Below, piece by piece: positions 44,666 through 49,825 of a stretch of 49,825 nt of DNA (positions within the stretch are counted from its first letter, which is position 1; each line of letters begins with the position of its first letter). A program made the translations under genes and the position numbers. A model generated the notes under the pieces. That model searched no databases, had not been told where the DNA came from, and saw only the letters and a list, made by a program, of their open reading frames with translations. Source of the DNA: Hyphomicrobiales bacterium (GTDB taxonomy: Bacteria; Pseudomonadota; Alphaproteobacteria; Rhizobiales; OSC116); the NCBI GenBank assembly GCA_002401855.1, contig NVUH01000007.1, positions 1 to 49,825 of the forward strand, in the 5' to 3' direction.

Positions 44666-46270
44666 ATGAAATTGACCACCAATGTGAATGTAAATAGTGA
44701 CTCATTTATCCAAAATAAAGCCAAAATGGCCGAATTGTTAGATGAACTCACCACAAAACGCAGCCAAGTGGCAGCAGGTGGTAGCGAGCACGCCAAAGCC
44801 AAACATGTAGGGCGCGGCAAATTATTACCGCGCATGCGGGTCGCAGAATTACTCGACAAAGGCTCAGCCTTTCTAGAGGTTGGCATGTTAGCCGCCAACG
44901 ACATGTATAGCGGCGACATTCACGGGGCAGGGCTGATTGCAGGCATCGGCCGCGTATCAGGCTTTGAATGTATGATCATCTGCAATGACGCAACCATCAA
45001 AGGCGGCACCTACTACCCAATGACCGTGAAGAAGCATTTGCGGGCGCAAGAAATTGCCGAACAAAACTGCTTGCCATGCATCTATTTGGTCGATAGCGGC
45101 GGCGCGAACTTGCCCAACCAAGCCGAAGTATTCCCCGACCGCGAGCATTTCGGCCGCATATTTTACAATCAAGCTCAAATGAGCGCCAAAGGTATTGCCC
45201 AAATTGCAGTGGTAATGGGCTCCTGCACCGCAGGCGGCGCATATGTCCCCGCGATGAGCGACCAAACCATCATGGTGCGCAACCAAGCCACCATATTTTT
45301 AGCAGGCCCGCCATTGGTAAAAGCCGCAACAGGCGAGATCGTATCAGCCGAAGATTTAGGCGGCGGCGATATGCACACCCGCATATCAGGCGTGGCCGAT
45401 CATTTGGCCGAAAATGACAATCATGCACTAGAAATCGCCCGTGAGATCATCGCCAATCTAAATCATCAAAAACCCGTAACCGTTGTCCAAAAACCAATCG
45501 AACAACCATTATTTGACGGCGAAGAATTAAACGGCATCGCCCCTCAAAACCTGTCAGAACCAGTGGACATCAGAGAGGTCATCGCCCGCATTGTAGATGG
45601 CTCAGAATTCAGCGAATTTAAAAAACTATACGGCAAAACCATCATTTGCGGTTTTGCCCATTTAGAAGGCATGCCTGTTGGCATTATCGGCAATAATGGC
45701 ATTCTATTTTCAGAATCAGCGCAAAAAGCCGCACATTTTATTGAGTTATGCGCCAAACGCAAAATCCCATTGCTATTTTTGCAAAATATATCAGGCTTTA
45801 TGGTCGGCCAGCAATATGAAGCAGGCGGCATTGCCAAAGATGGCGCCAAAATGGTGATGGCGGTTGCCAATGCCAAAGTGCCAAAAATCACCCTCATTGT
45901 TGGCGGCAGTTTTGGCGCTGGCAATTACGGCATGTGTGGCCGCGCTTATAGCCCTCGCTTCATGTTCACATGGCCAAATAGCCGCATTTCAGTTATGGGC
46001 GGCGCGCAAGCCGCGGGGGTGATGGCAACCTTAACCCGCGATGCCAAACAAGCCAAAGGCGAAGAGTGGTCAGAAGCCGAAGAGCAAGCTTTCAAGCAAC
46101 CAATTTTGCAAAAATACGAAGATGAAGGCAACCCCTATTACGCCACTGCACGGTTGTGGGATGATGGCATCATCACCCCATCCGAAACCCGCCGCGTACT
46201 AGGCTTGGCATTTTCGGCCTGTTTAAATGCCGAAATTGAAGACACAGAATATGGTATTTTTAGGATGTAA
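44666..46270 (+). CDS. liuB: Methylcrotonyl-CoA carboxylase carboxyltransferase (beta) subunit
   Basis: 534 residues, the standard MCC beta length. Two crotonase-like carboxyltransferase halves contain [36 protein letters not shown] and [19 protein letters not shown], with [19 protein letters not shown] in the second half. It transfers CO2 from biotin to give 3-methylglutaconyl-CoA. It starts 15 bases after liuA and its stop is coupled to the acyl-CoA synthetase gene (TAATG). Confidence 0.95.
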   Translation: MKLTTNVNVNSDSFIQNKAKMAELLDELTTKRSQVAAGGSEHAKAKHVGRGKLLPRMRVAELLDKGSAFLEVGMLAANDMYSGDIHGAGLIAGIGRVSGFECMIICNDATIKGGTYYPMTVKKHLRAQEIAEQNCLPCIYLVDSGGANLPNQAEVFPDREHFGRIFYNQAQMSAKGIAQIAVVMGSCTAGGAYVPAMSDQTIMVRNQATIFLAGPPLVKAATGEIVSAEDLGGGDMHTRISGVADHLAENDNHALEIAREIIANLNHQKPVTVVQKPIEQPLFDGEELNGIAPQNLSEPVDIREVIARIVDGSEFSEFKKLYGKTIICGFAHLEGMPVGIIGNNGILFSESAQKAAHFIELCAKRKIPLLFLQNISGFMVGQQYEAGGIAKDGAKMVMAVANAKVPKITLIVGGSFGAGNYGMCGRAYSPRFMFTWPNSRISVMGGAQAAGVMATLTRDAKQAKGEEWSEAEEQAFKQPILQKYEDEGNPYYATARLWDDGIITPSETRRVLGLAFSACLNAEIEDTEYGIFRM

Positions 46271-47958
46271 TGAATATGAATAGCCATGTGATAGGCGCAA
46301 ATACTCCTGCCAAAATTGACTTTACAATAGGCCAAGCTTTGGATGAGGCAGCAAAAAACTGGCCAACTCAGCCAGCTCTTATAGATTGCGCCCAGAATGT
46401 TCGTTTCAACTGGGCAGAATTGTTACAACGCAGCAACCAATTGGCATCAGGTTTTTTGGCACTGGGCTTAAAACCGGGCGACCGCATCGGCATCTGGTCG
46501 CTCAACCGCTATGAATGGGCATTAACTCAATTTGCCGCCGCTAAAATTGGCCTCGTATTGGTCACCATAAACCCAGCCTATCGGCTGTCCGAGCTAGAAT
46601 TTTCACTCGCCAAAGTAAAATGCGCCGCCCTAATTTTAACCCCGAAATTCAAAACCAGCGACTATATCGGCATGGTGCAAACTTTAATACCTGAAATGGC
46701 CGATGCCGTGGATGGCAAAATCACCTCAGCACGACTGCCCGCTTTGCGCCATGTGATACAATTAGGCGGCGAAGCGGCACAAGGCGCCATCGCCTTTGCC
46801 ACAATCGAACAGCTAGGCAAAACCGCCGACCCCCAAATATTAAGAACCACCGAAGCCGCTTTAAACCCCGATGACATCATCAACATTCAATATACCAGCG
46901 GCACAACAGGCTCGCCCAAAGGCGTCATGCTAAGCCACGCCAACATTCTAAACAACGGCTACTTTTGTGGCGAGGCAATAGAACTAACATCAGCTGATAA
47001 AATCTGCATTGCCGTGCCACTTTATCATTGTTTCGGCATGGTAATTGGCAATTTAGCTTGCCTAACTCATGGCGCAGCAATGGTATTTGTCGGCGAAGGC
47101 TTTGACCCCATCGCCACCCTCAAAGCCGTGGCCGATGAGAAATGCACCGCACTTTTCGGCGTCCCCACCATGTTCATTGCCGAGCTAGAGCATGAAGATT
47201 TCGCAAATTATGATTTATCAACCTTGCGCACTGGCGTCATGGCAGGCTCACCGTGCCCGATGGAAATTATGCAACAAGTCACCGCGCGCATGAATATGCA
47301 TGACCTAACAATATGCTACGGCATGACCGAAACCAGCCCTGTAAGTTTTCAAAGCTCGACCAAAGACTCGCTAGAAATGCGGGTCTCAACAGTCGGCCGC
47401 ATTCACCCGCATGTTGAAGTGAAAATCATCGGCCAAAACAACCAAATAGTGCCGCGCGGCGTGGCAGGCGAATTATGCACCAAAGGCTATTCGGTGATGC
47501 TAGGCTATTGGGATGATCCAGAGCAAACCGCTCAAGTGATTGATGCAGAGGGCTGGCTGCATAGCGGCGACATCGCCACCATTGATGAACAAGGTTTTTG
47601 CAAAATCGTTGGCCGAATTAAAGATTTAGTCATACGCGGCGGCGAAAATCTATACCCCCGCGAGATTGAAGAATACCTATATCAGCACCAAGCCATTCGC
47701 GATGTGCAAGTGTTTGGTGTGCCCGATAAAAAATATGTCGAAGCACTGGCGGTTTGGGTGATTTTGCACCCGAATTCAACACTCACCGCTGCAGGGCTAA
47801 GAGATTTTTGCCAAGGCCAAATAGCCCATCAAAAAATCCCCACTCATATCAAATTTGTGCAAGAATTCCCAATGACAGTAACAGGCAAGATTCAAAAATT
47901 CATCATGCGCGAAGCAATGATCAAAGAGTTGGGGTTGAGCGAAACGGACACAGTATAA
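46270..47958 (+). CDS. AMP-forming acyl-CoA synthetase
   Basis: 562 residues of the ANL superfamily. The P-loop [16 protein letters not shown] and A5 region [14 protein letters not shown] are present, and the A7/A8 part reads [16 protein letters not shown] and [21 protein letters not shown]. The C-terminal catalytic Lys lies in [14 protein letters not shown]. Close relatives in liu/atu operons activate medium or branched short-chain acids. It is the last gene of this operon, with the convergent TetR gene 6 bases away. Substrate could be isovalerate or 3-methylcrotonate. Confidence 0.92.
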   Translation: MNMNSHVIGANTPAKIDFTIGQALDEAAKNWPTQPALIDCAQNVRFNWAELLQRSNQLASGFLALGLKPGDRIGIWSLNRYEWALTQFAAAKIGLVLVTINPAYRLSELEFSLAKVKCAALILTPKFKTSDYIGMVQTLIPEMADAVDGKITSARLPALRHVIQLGGEAAQGAIAFATIEQLGKTADPQILRTTEAALNPDDIINIQYTSGTTGSPKGVMLSHANILNNGYFCGEAIELTSADKICIAVPLYHCFGMVIGNLACLTHGAAMVFVGEGFDPIATLKAVADEKCTALFGVPTMFIAELEHEDFANYDLSTLRTGVMAGSPCPMEIMQQVTARMNMHDLTICYGMTETSPVSFQSSTKDSLEMRVSTVGRIHPHVEVKIIGQNNQIVPRGVAGELCTKGYSVMLGYWDDPEQTAQVIDAEGWLHSGDIATIDEQGFCKIVGRIKDLVIRGGENLYPREIEEYLYQHQAIRDVQVFGVPDKKYVEALAVWVILHPNSTLTAAGLRDFCQGQIAHQKIPTHIKFVQEFPMTVTGKIQKFIMREAMIKELGLSETDTV

Positions 47959-47964
47959 TATAAC

Positions 47965-48540
47965 CTATTTTTGCAAAAACATCTCAACCGCATTATCATG
48001 AATGCGTTCCAAAATATTGGGTATTTTTTCGGTCGAGAAAACCCCTTGCGCCATAATATAGCTATAAATGGTAAAGGCGCGCATTTCAGCAATATCTTCA
48101 CTAAACCCCATATCAATCAAGCGTTGCTGTGTCCAAATTATCCGCTCTTTATCAACCATCGCCACAGCCTCAGCAGCTTTTTCATCATTTCTCGCCCACG
48201 AGCGCACAGCAAGCTCAGTCGCGCCACTTTTATTGCGCCTCACTGACCGTGGCACACTAGCCAATAAGTTTTTAAGCATGGTTTTAGGCGTGCCGCCAAT
48301 GGCCTCCACGCGGTCAATAACCCTTTGTTCGAGCCGCCATTTTTTCAAAATCGCATCCAGCAATTCTTGACGGTTTTCAAAGTGCCAATAGAAGCTGCCT
48401 TTGGTAACACCCATGTTTTTAGCCAAAACCACCACCCTGACAGCCGCTACACCGCTTTCACTCAAAGTTGTGAACGCTGCTAGAACCCAATCTTCTTTAC
48501 CTAAGCGTTTGTTATTGTTATTCTTTAATTGCGTATTCAT
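47965..48540 (-). CDS. TetR family transcriptional repressor
   Basis: 191 residues. HTH at about 15-60 (VRVVVLAKNMGVTKGSFYWHFENRQELLDAIL), then a helical ligand domain. It is divergent from the liv-type ABC/acyl-CoA ligase genes and likely represses them, with an acyl-CoA as the usual ligand for such contexts (inference). Two copies of a near-palindrome lie in the divergent region, one just before its start. Confidence 0.92.
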   Translation of the reverse strand: MNTQLKNNNNKRLGKEDWVLAAFTTLSESGVAAVRVVVLAKNMGVTKGSFYWHFENRQELLDAILKKWRLEQRVIDRVEAIGGTPKTMLKNLLASVPRSVRRNKSGATELAVRSWARNDEKAAEAVAMVDKERIIWTQQRLIDMGFSEDIAEMRAFTIYSYIMAQGVFSTEKIPNILERIHDNAVEMFLQK

Positions 48541-48555
48541 ATTATTGTTCTTTTT

Positions 48556-48574
48556 CCATACTGTAGGGTATTGA
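48556..48574. promoter_or_regulatory. Candidate TetR operator copy 1
   Basis: Sequence ccatactgtagggtattga, an imperfect palindrome built on ATAC-N6-GTAT, ends 16 bases upstream of the tetR ATG. It differs from copy 2 by one base. Position fits autorepression. Confidence 0.6.
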
Positions 48575-48647
48575 CCTGCTGAATTTAATCTTATAGGTTA
48601 ACATTTATAGGTGAAAAACACCAAGTTTGGCTCCGCTTACGCCGCAA

Positions 48648-48666
48648 CCATACTCTAGGGTATTGA
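48648..48666. promoter_or_regulatory. Candidate TetR operator copy 2
   Basis: Sequence ccatactctagggtattga, 18 of 19 bases equal to copy 1 and in the same orientation; copies are 92 bases apart centre to centre. It is nearer the ABC side and could control that promoter. Confidence 0.6.
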
Positions 48667-48804
48667 GGGTTAAGGTTAAACTAGAATTTCGTCTATGTAA
48701 ATTAAAGATATTGCAAAAACCAATTGTTACACATGCGCATAATAATAAAAATAAGCGCATTTTAATAGTTGGGGTCTCATATAAATTGAGATTTGGGAGG
48801 TTAT

Positions 48805-49632
48805 GTGGATAAAAATACAAATGTGCTGTTGCAGGCGCAGGATATATCGCTGAGATTTGGCGGTGTGCATGCATTGTCAAATGTAAGTTATGACATTAAA
48901 AAAGGCGAAATTTTCTCCATCATCGGCCCCAATGGCGCGGGCAAAACCTCTATGCTCAATTGCATATCTGGCCGCTACACGCCCACATCTGGCGAGATAT
49001 TGCTCAACGGCAAATCACTCAAAGGTTATTCGGTTAATGACCGCGCGGGTTTAGGCATTGGCCGTACATTCCAAAATTTGGCTTTATTTGGCCATATGAG
49101 CGTGCTCGATAACATTATGGTCGGCAGGCACCATCAGCTTAAAAATAATTTCTTGAACGGCATGTTTTATTGGCTCGGCGGCGCGCAAAAAGAAGAGATA
49201 ATTGAACGCCGGAAAGTCGAAGATATTATAGATTTTTTAGAAATCCAGCATGTACGTAACAAACCAGCGGGCGAATTATCCTACGGTTTGCGCAAACGTG
49301 TTGAGCTTGCCCGCGCGGTGGCACAAAGCCCGCAGATTATTTTACTCGATGAGCCAATGGCCGGCATGAATTTAGAAGAAAAAGAAGATATGGCGCGCTA
49401 TATCATCGATTTGAACCAAGAATTAGGCATGACCATTGTGATGATCGAGCATGATATGGGCGTGGTGATCGATATATCCGACCGCGTCATGGTGCTAGAT
49501 TTTGGCCGCCAAATTGCACTTGGCCTGCCCGAAGAAGTGATGCAGAATGAACATGTGAAAAAAGCCTATCTAGGCGAAGAAGATGATTATATCCGCGAAT
49601 TAGAAGAAGATGATGCGGAGGTGATGTCATGA
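48805..49632 (+). CDS. Branched-chain amino-acid-type ABC transporter ATP-binding protein (LivG family)
   Basis: 275 residues. Walker A GPNGAGKTS, Q-loop GRTFQNLALFGHM, signature LSYGLRKRVELARAVA and Walker B IILLDEPMAGMN are present. The C-terminal helix common to LivG proteins is replaced by an acidic tail (EEDDYIRELEEDDAE). Frame is open from TTG 48793, but GTG 48805 follows the GGGAGG motif by 4 bases and is preferred. The acyl-CoA ligase gene overlaps its stop by 4 bases. Such liv-ABC/ligase operons are thought to import hydrophobic carboxylic acids. Confidence 0.9.
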   Translation: MDKNTNVLLQAQDISLRFGGVHALSNVSYDIKKGEIFSIIGPNGAGKTSMLNCISGRYTPTSGEILLNGKSLKGYSVNDRAGLGIGRTFQNLALFGHMSVLDNIMVGRHHQLKNNFLNGMFYWLGGAQKEEIIERRKVEDIIDFLEIQHVRNKPAGELSYGLRKRVELARAVAQSPQIILLDEPMAGMNLEEKEDMARYIIDLNQELGMTIVMIEHDMGVVIDISDRVMVLDFGRQIALGLPEEVMQNEHVKKAYLGEEDDYIRELEEDDAEVMS

Positions 49633-49825
49633 ATCAAATCGTTAATTTAGACCCCAATACAGGCAATAATAATTTCAACCGGATGAATGTATGGCCAGAA
49701 AAAGTTGATGGCCTACTCGATCTTTCCGGCATCGAAAGCCTGCCCGCTGTGATGCTGCACAATATGAACCATCATGGCAATGAAACCGCCATGCGCGAAA
49801 AAGAATTTGGCATTTGGCAAAGCTA
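49629..49825 (+). CDS. AMP-forming acyl-CoA ligase, N-terminal part (cut by window edge)
   Basis: The first 65 codons of a protein starting MNQIVNLDPNTGNNN and running through LPAVMLHNMNHHGNETAMREK. The segment NHHGNETAMREKEFGIWQS matches the N-terminus of long-chain acyl-CoA synthetases linked to liv-type ABC genes (substrate-entry region before the adenylation core). The ATG overlaps the LivG stop (ATGA). No catalytic motif is inside the window, so the call rests on context and N-terminal resemblance. Confidence 0.7.
   Translation, partial: MNQIVNLDPNTGNNNFNRMNVWPEKVDGLLDLSGIESLPAVMLHNMNHHGNETAMREKEFGIWQS

Larger units (their letters stand above)
48541..48804. promoter_or_regulatory. Divergent regulatory region between tetR and the liv-type operon
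   Basis: 264 bases with no credible gene. It contains two copies of a near-identical 19-bp element (listed next) and AT-rich stretches before the ATPase gene. A GGGAGG Shine-Dalgarno at 48795-48800 serves the LivG start. Promoter hexamers are not clear enough to assign. Confidence 0.5.

Noticed and set aside
1..49825. tRNA, rRNA, CRISPR arrays, insertion sequences, attachment sites
   Set aside because: I read the gaps for cloverleaf-like sequences, spaced repeats, transposase motifs and terminal repeats and saw none that I could support.

Overview
The window looks like part of an alphaproteobacterial chromosome, most likely Hyphomicrobiales/Rhizobiales-like. This is inferred from the density of ABC and TRAP uptake operons, ROK/PIG-L sugar loci, a ytfQRT-yjfF type transporter, MerR-controlled leucine catabolism and a liv-type ABC operon linked to an acyl-CoA ligase. 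Base composition is moderate with AT-rich intergenic regions. I saw no tRNA, rRNA, CRISPR array, phage or insertion sequence. Nearly everything is uptake and catabolism, arranged as self-contained islands, each with its own regulator.

Region 1 (1-14942): a divergent island around a ROK regulator (7880-9076, minus). On the minus strand the order is ROK, a 793-residue PIG-L deacetylase, a FucU/RbsD mutarotase and an oligopeptide/oligosaccharide-type ABC transporter (SBP, two permeases, start of the ATPase). On the plus strand there is a CUT1 sugar ABC transporter whose operon also encodes an argininosuccinate-lyase-family enzyme. recQ (14939-16753, minus) follows, then a broken sulfatase remnant (16958-17659).

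Region 2 (17662-28435): a LysR regulator, a polar amino-acid ABC importer and a catabolic run: class III aminotransferase, CoA-transferase A and B, M20 deacylase, thiolase and succinate-semialdehyde-type dehydrogenase. This enzyme set matches, step for step, the classical biochemical route for N6-acetyl-beta-lysine: transamination, CoA activation, thiolysis to 4-acetamidobutyrate, deacetylation to GABA, then oxidation through succinate semialdehyde. It is the most interesting candidate system here.

Region 3 (28462-38615): a galactofuranose-type ABC transporter (ytfQ, ytfR, ytfT, yjfF) ending in a FadR-type GntR gene. Divergent from it is a TRAP transporter (dctP, dctQ, dctM), followed by a second GntR regulator and an SMP-30/gluconolactonase. 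The AT-rich divergent region carries two perfect 11-bp palindromes that fit the FadR-subfamily operator pattern.

Region 4 (38624-47958): a minus-strand MaoC hydratase / CitE-like lyase / AhpD-like operon, divergent from a leucine/isovalerate (liu) operon: methylcrotonyl-CoA carboxylase alpha, MerR regulator, hotdog thioesterase, isovaleryl-CoA dehydrogenase, methylcrotonyl-CoA carboxylase beta and acyl-CoA synthetase. Region 5 (47965-end): a TetR regulator divergent from a LivG-type ATPase and the start of an acyl-CoA ligase, with two copies of a probable operator between them.

A recurring design is visible: each of the five solute-binding-protein genes is followed by a stable inverted repeat before the next transporter gene.
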